From: CAZHMN01 sp964533705
GTDB lineage: Bacteria; Electryoneota; B3-LCP
Length of the DNA: 37,556 nucleotides
Direction of reading: 5' to 3'
Assembly: GCA_964533705.1 (NCBI GenBank)
Contig: CAZHMN010000023.1
Location: forward strand, 1-37,556
This document shows, in pieces, positions 17,023 to 26,416 of the stretch; within the stretch, counting starts at the first letter, position 1; each line of letters opens with the position of its first letter. Made by a program: the position numbers and the translations under genes. The notes beneath the pieces were generated by a model. It ran no database searches and was not told where the DNA came from. It worked only from the letters and a program-made list of their open reading frames with translations.

Positions 17023-18084
17023 ATGAATTGGCGCGTAGCCGGAATGACACTGCTTCTGACTTTACTGTTTAGTTTTACGATGGTCGCCAGGGCTGATGGC
17101 CCTTCTGAAGCAGGGGTCATTTTCTTGAAACTGGTTCCCGGGGCGAGACCTGCGGGAATGGGTGAAGCTTTTGTGGCCCAGGCAGATGATGCCACCGCTA
17201 CCTGGTGGAATCCCGCAGGCATGGCCTTCATCGAACGGCAGGAAGTCGCCTTGATGTACGTTAACCTGCTGCCCCAGTTTCACCTCGATGACCTGTACTA
17301 CAGTTTCGTCTCCTACGTTCAGCACATTCCCGAATGGGGGACGGTCGGCGGGAACATCATCTTCACCAATTACGGCAAAACCGAAGGCCGAGACGAGAAC
17401 AACCAGCCCACTGGAACCTTCCACAGCTACGACGTCGCCTTCACTGCGGCTTATGGCTCACCGATCAACAATAAGTTGGGCATTGGCGTTGCGGCGAAGT
17501 TCATTTACAGCCATCTGGCGGATCAGGGGGCCGGAGCGGAGAAGGGATCCGGCACAGGGACCAGTATGGCGGTGGACGTTGGTGTAATGTATCGAGAGGC
17601 TTTCGTACGTGGATTGACGTTGGCGGCTACACTGACCAATATGGGCCCGGCAATCTCCTACATTGACCGCGCTCAGGCCGATCCTCTGCCTATGACTATT
17701 CGCGTGGGAGCATCATACAAGCTCATTAACACCGAATTTAACACGCTGGTTGTGAACCTCGATCTCCAGAAGGAACTGATAGATCGGTATGACGATGGGC
17801 GCGCGGTTCCCTTCTACATCGCCCTGTTTACATCCTGGACCAATAACGATTTCGAGAATGAAGTTGAAGGCGTCATTCCCAACATCGGCATGGAATACTG
17901 GTACTCGCAAATGGTCGGCCTACGCCTCGGATATTACTACGATAAGTTGGGTGATCGGTTTCCGGTAACCTTCGGATTCTCGTTGGCCTACTCATCGTAC
18001 CGTTTCGACTTCGGCTACGTGTCCGCCGGAGAAGGCCACCCTCTGACGGATACCATGATGTTCTCACTAACGCTTGGGCTATAA
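17023..18084 (+). CDS. porV: PorV/PorQ-family outer membrane protein
   Basis: The 353-residue protein has a signal peptide (MTLLLTLLFSFTMVARA) and the family hallmark near residues 35-70: FLKLVPGARPAGMGEA, then ATWWNPAGMAF. A predicted 14-strand barrel of the FadL/PorV type follows, ending in an aromatic-rich alternating strand and a terminal Leu (MMFSLTLGL). PorV shuttles T9SS cargo from the translocon to the PorU sortase. PorQ and other UPF0164-like barrels share the N-terminal signature, so the assignment to PorV rather than PorQ rests on position after PorU-like genes. The start is supported by GGAGGAG (17013-17019) just before the ATG. Confidence 0.8.
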   Translation: MNWRVAGMTLLLTLLFSFTMVARADGPSEAGVIFLKLVPGARPAGMGEAFVAQADDATATWWNPAGMAFIERQEVALMYVNLLPQFHLDDLYYSFVSYVQHIPEWGTVGGNIIFTNYGKTEGRDENNQPTGTFHSYDVAFTAAYGSPINNKLGIGVAAKFIYSHLADQGAGAEKGSGTGTSMAVDVGVMYREAFVRGLTLAATLTNMGPAISYIDRAQADPLPMTIRVGASYKLINTEFNTLVVNLDLQKELIDRYDDGRAVPFYIALFTSWTNNDFENEVEGVIPNIGMEYWYSQMVGLRLGYYYDKLGDRFPVTFGFSLAYSSYRFDFGYVSAGEGHPLTDTMMFSLTLGL

Positions 18085-18118
18085 ACTTTCTGGTCGTAAG
18101 ACTCTCACGAGATGTAAG

Positions 18119-21100
18119 TTGAAACGATTTTTTGTAGCCCCCATTATGTGGGGGTTTTTCCTATCGGCCGTTGCTTTTTCAGCCGCAAAAGCGCCCCATC
18201 TGCGAACCCTGCACAATCAAAAAGGCGCATCCATTCTCCCATCCGGCCCTGCCGCGGAAAGCCACCTGAGCATCCTGGCCATCCGGGTGGAATTTCAGCC
18301 TGATACGCTGTCCACCACCACCGGCGATGGCACCTTTGGATCGGTGACGCCCGAGGACGTGGTTGTCGATCCACTGCCGCATGACCGCGCCTACTTCGAA
18401 GATCACCTGACTTTTTTAGGTAATTATTTCGCTGAAGTTTCCGGTGGAAAAGTCACGGTTGATTCCTTCGTTGTTTTTCCGCAGGCTTCCGATAGCGCCT
18501 ACCTTTTGCCCAATCAGATGTGGCATTATAATTACAATGTTGATCCCGGCATTGATCCGGATGACCTTGATCAGCGGTTGGCTGAGCTTTTCGTGGATTC
18601 CTGGGAAGCCGCCGCTCAGGATCCGACCGTTGATCCGGCGGGTTGGGATCTGTTCGTCATCTTTCACGCCGGCACGGGACAGGATTTTGACGTGGGCTTC
18701 GATGAAACGCCGCACGATATTCCCTCTGCTTATTTCCGGCTGGAAGATTTGGAATCTGCGCTGGAGGATCCCAACGGAATATTAGTGAACGGAGCCTACG
18801 TCACCGGCGGGCTTTTGCTTCCCGAAACTGAACGCCAATACGAAGTGGACGCAGAGATCGCCTTGAACGGCACCGAGTGCCTGCTCTTCGCCCAGTGGAT
18901 CGGTATTCCGGCGCTATATAACACCGAAGATGGCTCCTCCGGCGTAGGCCGCTTTGATTTAATGGATCAGGGGTCGGGCAATTTCGCCGGAATGATCCCC
19001 TCACGGCCCTGCGCCTGGACGCGGGCTTTTATGGGATGGGAAACAGCGCAGATGATCATTCCCGATGCTGTGGTGGACACTTTCGGAGTCAAGCAGACCG
19101 GTCGCGGCGACCCATCTGATACTTCACTTCACGAGATTTATCGGGTCAACCTGAACGAATCTGAGTATTACCTGATCGAAAACCGCTCCTGGGATGCGGA
19201 TGATTTGGGGTATACGATTGCCTATGACAGCCAGAACCGCAGGCTGAGAATCAATGACGATTATACCGTCGAGATGCTGGACGGCGATTTCGGCGTGATC
19301 GTCAGAGTGGACAATTACGACTTTGGGTTGCCCGGCGAGGGAATTTTAATCTGGCATATTGACGATACCGTCATCGAAGCCAACTACGCTGAAAATCGCG
19401 TCAATGCGGATCCTTCACACCGCGGCGTCAGTCTGATCGAAGCGGATGGAGCCGATGACATCGGTCAGGGATATGGTTTTCTGGATATCGGCTACGGCAC
19501 CGAGTTCGGCTGGTCGGGGGATTTCTTCTTCGCGGGAAATCAGTCCTTTTTAAATGCCAATCCCGAGCTCAGTTCGGTTCGGTTTTACGATGATTCCCAT
19601 CCCGGTACGCGCACTAATGACGGATCACCGACGGGATTGGATTTCAGGAAATTTTCCGAACCGGACACGGTGATGTATTTTCACCTGAAGAACGATTGGG
19701 CGCAGCAGGGATTTCCGATACAACTGGCTGAACCTTCGGGAAATCTGTCGCCCTCCGCTCTCGATTTCAACGGAGACGGTCAGACCGACTGGATCTTGAC
19801 CGCAACTCCCGGCGGAGCCATTCAGGCCTTTGACAGCCTGGGGCGGGCGAAAGGAAATATTTACGAAATCCGTTTGGATGTCAATCTTCTGGGCGACGTC
19901 ACCGAGGTTATTGACACGCTGCTGGCAAGAGTGCCGGAAATAACCGCCAATCCCGCTGTAGACGTCTATTCGGACGGATTTACGGCCTTCTTCCCCGGCG
20001 GCCCGGGGACATTTTACAGTCTGGAATATTCCACTGCGACCGATTCGATCACGGTGACGACAATAGCGATTGACGGCGCCAACGGCTGCACTCCTTTGAT
20101 CGTCGGCACCGGATTGGATCGGCACTGGTACGGCGGCTATCTGGAGGGCATCATCGCTTTCCACGGGATTTCCGGCATACTCGATACGGTGACTCCCTTT
20201 GACGACGGAGAAGTCATCGGAATGTGCCTAAGCGATAGCCAGGAGACGGCTCCTGTTTTTATATTGTCCAGCGAAAGCCAGGCGGCTCTGATCAGCTATG
20301 ATCTGGACGTGCTCTGGACGATTGATCTGCCCTTTAAACCCGCTTTCGCCCCTCTCGCGCTGATGCATCAAAAACCGGAAGATAATCCCAGGCGGGATTT
20401 GCTGGTGGTAGGAGATGGGGGAGAGGTGGCGCTCCTCAACCCTGAAGACGGTGCGATGCGTGAGGGCTTTCCGCTTAACGTTGGAATGGACGTTTCTGCG
20501 CCACCGGCGGCAGCCGATTTCGACGAAGACGGCTGGCTCGAGGTCATTCTCATCGGTGCGAACCGCATCATCGGCGTGCAGGCTAACGGGGTCCTGAGCG
20601 CCAATTGGCCTCTGCACCTCGATAACCGCCGCAGCGATGAACCGATTTTGTCGCCGCCGGCGATTTCAGAGATCGGGCAGGATGGCTTACTGCGCGTTTT
20701 CTTCGGCTGGCCGGATGGTGGCATAGACGCCCGCGATCGGTGGGGGGGCGCACCAAACGATTTCCCGCGCTCCACCGGCAGCACCGTTCGATCTGCACCG
20801 CTACTGGTTCAGTTAGATGCGTTTGCGGGAGATACCGAGACTGAGCTGCTGGCCTTGAGCGAAGACGGCATTCTATACGCCTGGCACCTGGAGCAGCAGG
20901 GATTTTTCGAGGATCAACGGCGCCCCTGGAACGGATGGATGGGAGGAAACAAGCGGCAGGGAATCGCCTACGACCCTATGCCGATCACTTTTGTGCCGCA
21001 GGGAATTCTGGAAACGGCCAAAGTTTACCCTTGGCCCAATCCTGCCAAAGAGGTTACGCACATCCGATATAGGGTGGGCCAGTCCGGTAGGATCACGGTG

Positions 21101-21283
21101 AGGATCTTTGACGGAGCCGGTGATCTGGTTAAGGAGTTGACCGGCACGGCGGAAGCGGGTTTGGAAGGTGAACTGGAGTGGAATTTGGCCGATGTCTCTT
21201 CCGGTATATACGTCGGACGAGTGGAAGTCGAATCGAATGGCAAAAAGGAAAATACCTTTATCAAGATTGCGGTGGTGAAGTGA
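18119..21283 (+). CDS. M6-peptidase-like secreted protein with degenerate active site and T9SS CTD
   Basis: The 1054-residue protein is homologous to M6 (immune inhibitor A-like) metalloproteases, including the downstream landmark GSSGVGRFDLMDQG. Where HExxH is expected, directly before GIPALYN, the sequence reads LLFAQ (255-259), so both zinc His and the Glu are missing and it should be inactive as a protease. A repeat region follows with FG-GAP/VCBS-like DFNGDGQTDW and DFDEDGWLEV motifs, then a T9SS-type CTD (about 963-1054; YPWPNPAKE, SSGIYVGRVEVE). The frame is open from 18074, overlapping porV. TTG 18119 is chosen because it gives MKRFFVAPIM plus a good signal peptide; ATG 18146 is an alternative lacking the basic residues. 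A terminator-like hairpin overlaps the leader. The stop overlaps the next gene (GTGA). Probably an adhesin or scaffold rather than an enzyme. Confidence 0.8.
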   Translation: MKRFFVAPIMWGFFLSAVAFSAAKAPHLRTLHNQKGASILPSGPAAESHLSILAIRVEFQPDTLSTTTGDGTFGSVTPEDVVVDPLPHDRAYFEDHLTFLGNYFAEVSGGKVTVDSFVVFPQASDSAYLLPNQMWHYNYNVDPGIDPDDLDQRLAELFVDSWEAAAQDPTVDPAGWDLFVIFHAGTGQDFDVGFDETPHDIPSAYFRLEDLESALEDPNGILVNGAYVTGGLLLPETERQYEVDAEIALNGTECLLFAQWIGIPALYNTEDGSSGVGRFDLMDQGSGNFAGMIPSRPCAWTRAFMGWETAQMIIPDAVVDTFGVKQTGRGDPSDTSLHEIYRVNLNESEYYLIENRSWDADDLGYTIAYDSQNRRLRINDDYTVEMLDGDFGVIVRVDNYDFGLPGEGILIWHIDDTVIEANYAENRVNADPSHRGVSLIEADGADDIGQGYGFLDIGYGTEFGWSGDFFFAGNQSFLNANPELSSVRFYDDSHPGTRTNDGSPTGLDFRKFSEPDTVMYFHLKNDWAQQGFPIQLAEPSGNLSPSALDFNGDGQTDWILTATPGGAIQAFDSLGRAKGNIYEIRLDVNLLGDVTEVIDTLLARVPEITANPAVDVYSDGFTAFFPGGPGTFYSLEYSTATDSITVTTIAIDGANGCTPLIVGTGLDRHWYGGYLEGIIAFHGISGILDTVTPFDDGEVIGMCLSDSQETAPVFILSSESQAALISYDLDVLWTIDLPFKPAFAPLALMHQKPEDNPRRDLLVVGDGGEVALLNPEDGAMREGFPLNVGMDVSAPPAAADFDEDGWLEVILIGANRIIGVQANGVLSANWPLHLDNRRSDEPILSPPAISEIGQDGLLRVFFGWPDGGIDARDRWGGAPNDFPRSTGSTVRSAPLLVQLDAFAGDTETELLALSEDGILYAWHLEQQGFFEDQRRPWNGWMGGNKRQGIAYDPMPITFVPQGILETAKVYPWPNPAKEVTHIRYRVGQSGRITVRIFDGAGDLVKELTGTAEAGLEGELEWNLADVSSGIYVGRVEVESNGKKENTFIKIAVVK
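18138..18159 (+). terminator. Terminator-like hairpin inside the M6-like gene's signal-peptide region
   Basis: CCCCCA (18138-18143), loop TTATG, TGGGGG (18149-18154), then TTTTT (18155-18159). It could end the porV transcript or attenuate the downstream gene. It is also codable as signal-peptide sequence (PIMWGFF), so chance cannot be excluded. Confidence 0.45.
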
Positions 21284-24200
21284 CCGGGTTTCTTTGCAAA
21301 AGCTTCGTTGTAGATTGTCTAAACGCCATTATCCGGAATCGGATTTACGGCCTGAATAGAACCGTCCACTGGCTGGCGTTTATCATTTTCCTCATTATGC
21401 AACCGATGGGCCGATTGCAGGCGCAGCCGGAAGAGTACAACCATCCCGAATTGAAGTGGCAGGTTTTTGACAGCGAGCACTTTCAGGTTTACTTTCACCA
21501 GGGCGCAGAGCGGACGGCGCGCGAACTCCTGCGCATCGCCGAAGATATTTATGAGCCCATCACTTCGCTCTACAATTACGAACCCGATACCCGGATCCGC
21601 ATTATCGTGCGCGATCACGACGATTATTCAAACGGTGGCGCGTACTATTACGATAACAAGATACTGATCTGGGCGAAACCGCTGGATTTCGAGCTGCGCG
21701 GCAGCCACAACTGGTTGCGCAACGTCCTGACCCACGAATTTTCACACATCATACAGTTGGGAGCATCCCGCACCGGGCCGCGCTGGCTGCCCGCCTTCTA
21801 TTTTCAGTGGATCGAATACGAGGAGGAAAAACGCCCTGACGTTCTCTACGGCTATCCCAACGTTCTGGCTTCGTATCCTCTGCCGATGACGATTATTCCG
21901 CCCTGGTTCGCGGAAGGCTGCGCTCAATTTCAGAGGCCGGGGTTGGGTTACGATCACTGGGATTCGCATCGGGACATGATCCTGCGCATGAGGGTTCTTG
22001 AAGGTAAACCGCTCACCTACACGGAGATGGGTTATTACGGCAAAATCAGCCTCGACGCTGAATCGGTTTATAATCAGGGTTATTCGCTGGTACGCTATAT
22101 AGCTGAGCGCTGGGATCCGGAAATACTGAGGGAAATTTCGAATGATATGAAGAGCCCCTTCGCTTTTACCTTCGACCACGCCCTGCGGCGCAATCTGGGT
22201 TTGAGCGGCCGGGAGCTCTACGACCAGTGGATGGATCACCTCAAGCAGAATTATCAGTCCAGAACCGAAACGATTCGGAATAATCGCTTAGAAGGGCGAC
22301 TAATCGAAGAAGAAGGTTTTGCTAACCTTTTCCCCCGCTGGAGTCCGGACGGTAAACTTCTGGCCTTTACGTCCAATAGAGGCGGCGACTATTTCATGCA
22401 TTCGGGGCTTTACCTCTATGATATTGAGAAGGGAAAAAGCGAGCATTTGACGGGTGGCGTGGAGTCACCGCTTTCCTGGAGTCCCGACGGTCGCTTCATC
22501 TTTTATCATAAACAATTTGGCCCGGGAGCCAACGGTTCGCACTTCGATGACATCGCCGCCTGGGATCGTCAGGAAAAGAAAGAGCTGCGGTTAACCCAGG
22601 ACAGGCGGGCCGCCCACGTGGACGTTTCTCCGGACGGCCGCCGCGTCTGCTTCGTGGTTACTTCGGATGGCACGCAAAACCTCTGGATGGCCGATCTCCC
22701 CGAAAAATGGTGGGAGGGCAGGGAGAAGCATAGGATTGAAACTGAAATTGCGCTGACTCATTACGCCAACGGTGAACAGGTTTACATGCCGCGCTGGTCT
22801 CCGGATGGGAAGCTGATTCTATTTGCCAGCAACAGAGATCGGAACCGGGACGTCATGCTTCTGGACGTTGAAACAAAGGAGATCAGGACTATTGTCGGTT
22901 CAGTTGCCGACGAGCGCGATCCCTGCTGGGCGGGAAGCGAGGACATCTATTTTGCCTCCGATCAAACGGGGATTTTTAACCTCTATCGCTATAATATAGC
23001 TGATTCCTCCAGGATGCCCGTTTCCAACGTGCTGGGCGGCGCATTCATGCCCGCTATTTCAGTTGATGGACGTTTGGCTTACGCTGATTATCGGGCCACC
23101 GGCTATAAAATGGCGGTCTTCGACGAGGTGCAAGCCTGCGATCCAGCCAACATGGTGTATATCTCCGATTATCCTGAAACGCTTCCGCAGGTAACCTATC
23201 CCTCCGCGCCGGCACCCGATCGCCCTTCGCGATCCTATAAACCCTCCTTCGATAAGACTTTCGTCTATCCCCGGCTGGCCATGGATTTCGGCACCTTCAA
23301 ACCGGGCTTGTATTTTTACTTTCAAGACATTTTGGAGCAGATGAGCGCTTTCGGGGGATTTGCCGTCAATTCTAAGAGGGATTACGATCTCTTCGCCTTG
23401 CTGGATTACAAAAGGCTGCACCCTACTATCTTCCTGGAAGCCTATAACGTCGTCCGGCACACCGAACAGTCCTTCGAGGATCCCTTCTTAATCGTCGGTG
23501 AACAGGGATCGGGTGCCGGCGCCGTCCCGATCTTCGACCAGTATTCCATCAAGTACAATTTTAACCTGCTGGAAGTGGATGCCGGCATTCGTCTGAAGGT
23601 CAAAGACGCCATTAACCTGCGCCTGGCGGGGATCGTTTCGCGCTATCGCACCACGCTGGATCTGGATGACGGCACGGCTTTCGGTTACACCTATTTTAAG
23701 GGCAAGACCGCCGAACTGACCGTAACCGCCGATTATCGGCAGCCCGGACGGCACCAGGATATCTGCCCGACGAAAGGTTATTTCATTCAGGCTAAAGCTG
23801 CGCGGGAATTCAATGATTTCATTGACGGGTTCGAAATCAACGCCGATAAAGGCACCTTGCAGGAAGTCTATACCCCCTACGATTACAACCGCTTCGAGCT
23901 GTTAGCGGATCGATATTTGAAATCACCCATCAGCAAGGATCACGGCGTCACTTTGACGGCTGATCTGGGGTACATTGATGAGGTGGTGGACGATTTCTTC
24001 TATCTCTACGCCGGCGGTCTGGACGGCATGAAGGGTTATTCCTATTACAGCTTAGGCGGAACCCGCAAAGCCATCGTGCGGGGTACCTATACTTTTCCGA
24101 TCATGCGCGACATCGCCCGTAATCTGGGATTTATCAGCCTGGACAAGGTTTATTTACTGGCTTATGGAGACGTGGGCAACGCCTGGGATGGCGATTTCGA

Positions 24201-24426
24201 ACGGGACGATCTAAAAACCGATGCAGGAGCGGGCATTAAAGTTCAATTCTACAGCTTCACCACCTTTCCCACCGCTCTGACGTTCGACGCGGCTTATGGT
24301 TTCGATGAATTTAAGGTCACCAGTGACGATATAACTGATACTTATGGGAAAGAGTGGCGCCTTTATTTCACCTTGCTCTTCAATTTTAACCTGCGGCATA
24401 GTCTTATTCACAAAGGACTGCGTTAG
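21280..24426 (+). CDS. Gluzincin peptidase - PD40 beta-propeller - outer-membrane barrel fusion
   Basis: The protein has about 1048 residues. After a membrane-targeting segment (WLAFIIFLIMQPMGRLQAQ) comes a peptidase MA-like gluzincin domain with HExxH at H152-E153-H156 (LTHEFSH) and the third ligand Glu at E212 (WFAEG). Next are TolB/PD40 propeller blades (about 345-640; RWSPDGK, SWSPDGRFIFY, DVSPDGRRV, RWSPDGK again). The C-terminus (about 690-1048) resembles an Omp85/surface-antigen-type barrel, with GGLDGMKGY, GGTRKAIVRGTYTFP and a final amphipathic strand, YFTLLFNFNLR. The GTG start overlaps the upstream TGA (GTGA), which suggests coupling. The N-terminal extension before the hydrophobic stretch is long, so the exact start is uncertain. 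It is probably an envelope-anchored protease facing the periplasm or surface. Similar fusions are known only as uncharacterised PD40 proteins. Confidence 0.8.
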   Translation: MTGFLCKSFVVDCLNAIIRNRIYGLNRTVHWLAFIIFLIMQPMGRLQAQPEEYNHPELKWQVFDSEHFQVYFHQGAERTARELLRIAEDIYEPITSLYNYEPDTRIRIIVRDHDDYSNGGAYYYDNKILIWAKPLDFELRGSHNWLRNVLTHEFSHIIQLGASRTGPRWLPAFYFQWIEYEEEKRPDVLYGYPNVLASYPLPMTIIPPWFAEGCAQFQRPGLGYDHWDSHRDMILRMRVLEGKPLTYTEMGYYGKISLDAESVYNQGYSLVRYIAERWDPEILREISNDMKSPFAFTFDHALRRNLGLSGRELYDQWMDHLKQNYQSRTETIRNNRLEGRLIEEEGFANLFPRWSPDGKLLAFTSNRGGDYFMHSGLYLYDIEKGKSEHLTGGVESPLSWSPDGRFIFYHKQFGPGANGSHFDDIAAWDRQEKKELRLTQDRRAAHVDVSPDGRRVCFVVTSDGTQNLWMADLPEKWWEGREKHRIETEIALTHYANGEQVYMPRWSPDGKLILFASNRDRNRDVMLLDVETKEIRTIVGSVADERDPCWAGSEDIYFASDQTGIFNLYRYNIADSSRMPVSNVLGGAFMPAISVDGRLAYADYRATGYKMAVFDEVQACDPANMVYISDYPETLPQVTYPSAPAPDRPSRSYKPSFDKTFVYPRLAMDFGTFKPGLYFYFQDILEQMSAFGGFAVNSKRDYDLFALLDYKRLHPTIFLEAYNVVRHTEQSFEDPFLIVGEQGSGAGAVPIFDQYSIKYNFNLLEVDAGIRLKVKDAINLRLAGIVSRYRTTLDLDDGTAFGYTYFKGKTAELTVTADYRQPGRHQDICPTKGYFIQAKAAREFNDFIDGFEINADKGTLQEVYTPYDYNRFELLADRYLKSPISKDHGVTLTADLGYIDEVVDDFFYLYAGGLDGMKGYSYYSLGGTRKAIVRGTYTFPIMRDIARNLGFISLDKVYLLAYGDVGNAWDGDFERDDLKTDAGAGIKVQFYSFTTFPTALTFDAAYGFDEFKVTSDDITDTYGKEWRLYFTLLFNFNLRHSLIHKGLR

Positions 24427-24555
24427 ACAAATTCCATTTATTCGGGATCTTTGTCCCTTTCTCTGTTTGTAATAGATGATAGCTTCTCTGATGATAATTC
24501 TGTTCATAGATGATTAGAAAAACGTTCTCCAACTCTGAGTCTATGAGGTGAAAAA

Positions 24556-25494
24556 ATGCGCTGGATAAACGTCGTTCTCGCAGCGTTGATCGCGACTCTG
24601 GCTGCGTATGCCAATCCCGATGCTGAATCAAAATTCAGTTATGATCCCACGCGATTCCAGGTTGCTCAGGCTATGAGTCAACCGGAAGAGCAACCCGCGC
24701 CCGATGTGGGCATAGGGATGGAAACCGAAAGCAAACTGATTCCGGGCAAAGCTTTGCTGCTTTCCGCAATTCTCCCGGGTGCCGGACAGTACTACGCCAG
24801 GAATCCCCTGATGGCGGCGGCATTTCTGGCCATCGAAGTCGGAGCCTGGGCGGGGGTGGCCATCTACCACGCTGAAGGCCAGGATAAGGAAGACGAATAT
24901 ATGAACTTCGCCGAGCAGTACTGGACCTACTACGATCCCACCGGTGGCGATTTCGGTTCGTATTTGTCTTACGAATATTGGGCGGCAACCCTTTTCGGCA
25001 ACGATGGGGAAAGTGGGGGAACGGATGGGTATACCGGTGGTATTGATGAATGGCAGAATGAACCCTGGAACGAGAAGCTGAAATATCTTCCCAGTGACGG
25101 CTTTACGCATGAGCTTGATCCCGACGAGAAGGATCAGCAGTACTACGAGATGATCGGCAAATACAACCAATTCGCTCCCGGTTGGCCGGATTACGACGAG
25201 AGTTATCACGAGATTAATCCTGAAGACTGGAAGACCAATCCAGCAATCACCCCCCTGCGGAACAAATACCTCGACCTGCGCAAAAAATCCAATGACGCTC
25301 TGAACATGTCCAAGGATTTCACCATGGTCGTGCTGGCAAACCACCTGATCTCTGCCCTGCATGCCGGATTCAGTGTGTCTATGTATAATCGTAAGCTGGC
25401 CAAAGAACAAAAGATCGAGGGTGCCTTCAGGTTGGAGCCGAAGAAGATTAACAACGAGCACGTGACCATGGGCGTATTGCGGATTACGTTTTGA
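24556..25494 (+). CDS. DUF5683-family envelope protein, copy 1
   Basis: The 312-residue protein has a signal peptide (VVLAALIATLAAYA), then the DUF5683 core KALLLSAILPGAGQYYARNP (72-91 region) with an adjacent hydrophobic helix (AAAFLAIEVGAWAGVAIYH). A long Tyr/Asp/Trp-rich hydrophilic loop follows, then a second hydrophobic segment (DFTMVVLANHLISALHAGF) and a short beta tail. The function of the family is unknown; it is common in Bacteroidetes/FCB genomes and the topology suggests an inner-membrane or envelope location. The start is supported by GAGGTG upstream of the ATG. A homologous but shorter gene follows after 83 bases, and both lie directly after the secretion genes. Confidence 0.75.
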   Translation: MRWINVVLAALIATLAAYANPDAESKFSYDPTRFQVAQAMSQPEEQPAPDVGIGMETESKLIPGKALLLSAILPGAGQYYARNPLMAAAFLAIEVGAWAGVAIYHAEGQDKEDEYMNFAEQYWTYYDPTGGDFGSYLSYEYWAATLFGNDGESGGTDGYTGGIDEWQNEPWNEKLKYLPSDGFTHELDPDEKDQQYYEMIGKYNQFAPGWPDYDESYHEINPEDWKTNPAITPLRNKYLDLRKKSNDALNMSKDFTMVVLANHLISALHAGFSVSMYNRKLAKEQKIEGAFRLEPKKINNEHVTMGVLRITF

Positions 25495-25577
25495 TCCGGC
25501 TGCGTCCAGCCGTGCTTGGATTGCCCGCCTGACTCAACCAATCAGATGCAATTCGGTGCTCAAAGTCACAGATTTCA

Positions 25578-26369
25578 ATGAAAAATATGGTTAAGTTAAA
25601 GGTGTATATCGTCGGGTTGGCGGCGGTGATCTGTCTGCCTGCATTTGTTATCGCCGATGATTACCAGGCGCGGTTCTTTTCGGTGAAATCCGATCCGATT
25701 CATCAGCAGATCGCACTGCAAGCAAGACCGGTCAGTGTTTCCGGTCAAAGTGAGACGGTTGGCGGCGGTATTCTGGAGACGAGGTCGGGGAAGAAAGTCA
25801 GCCGGGGCGGAGCGATGCTACGCTCGCTGATCGTGCCCGGTTGGGGTGAATCTTACCTGGGCTATCATAAGACCGCCCGCTGGTTTTTCTGGACGGACGT
25901 CGCATTGTGGGCTACTGTGATTGGGCTGGAAACCTACAGCCGCTGGAAAGAAGATCAGTTCATCAGCTTTGCGGCCACTCATGCAGGCGCAAACCTATCG
26001 GGTAAGTCGGACTCATATTACGCTGATATAGGCAACTATAACAGCACCGAAGATTACAACGAAGCGAAGCTGCGTAACCGCGATTACGACGCCCTCTACA
26101 CCAATCCCGACGATTTCTGGGCCTGGGATTCCGATACGAATCGGATGGACTACGATCACTTGCGGATTCAGAGCAGATCGGCGCATAACAGGGTTTACTT
26201 CTTCATGGGTGCGGCGGCTTTGAATCGCCTTATTTCGTTTATTGACACGGGGAAAAAGGCTCAGGATTTACTGAAGCAGAAAAAATCTCCGCAGTTGGGA
26301 TTGCACGTCCAGCCGGGTGTAGAAAACGGTGCGAATTCGGTTCGCCTGGTCCTCAGCGCTGATTTTTAG
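25578..26369 (+). CDS. DUF5683-family envelope protein, copy 2
   Basis: The 263-residue protein has a signal peptide (KLKVYIVGLAAVICLPAFVIA). Its core GAMLRSLIVPGWGESYLGYHKTA is the counterpart of LLLSAILPGAGQYYARNP in the preceding gene, followed by the TM-like WFFWTDVALWATVIGLETY. A Tyr/Asp-rich region and a second hydrophobic stretch (NRVYFFMGAAALNRLISFI) come next, then a beta-rich end (SVRLVLSADF). It is a diverged paralogue of its neighbour. The Shine-Dalgarno is weak. Function unknown. Confidence 0.72.
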   Translation: MKNMVKLKVYIVGLAAVICLPAFVIADDYQARFFSVKSDPIHQQIALQARPVSVSGQSETVGGGILETRSGKKVSRGGAMLRSLIVPGWGESYLGYHKTARWFFWTDVALWATVIGLETYSRWKEDQFISFAATHAGANLSGKSDSYYADIGNYNSTEDYNEAKLRNRDYDALYTNPDDFWAWDSDTNRMDYDHLRIQSRSAHNRVYFFMGAAALNRLISFIDTGKKAQDLLKQKKSPQLGLHVQPGVENGANSVRLVLSADF

Positions 26370-26416
26370 AGCGTACTGTTTTAGCTGAAGAACGTTAAAT
26401 AATCACTGATGAGCAG

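Noticed and set aside
24628..25461. Minus-strand 277-codon open frame
   Set aside because: Antisense shadow of the DUF5683 gene, which has a signal peptide, family motif and ribosome-binding site; the antisense translation is not protein-like.
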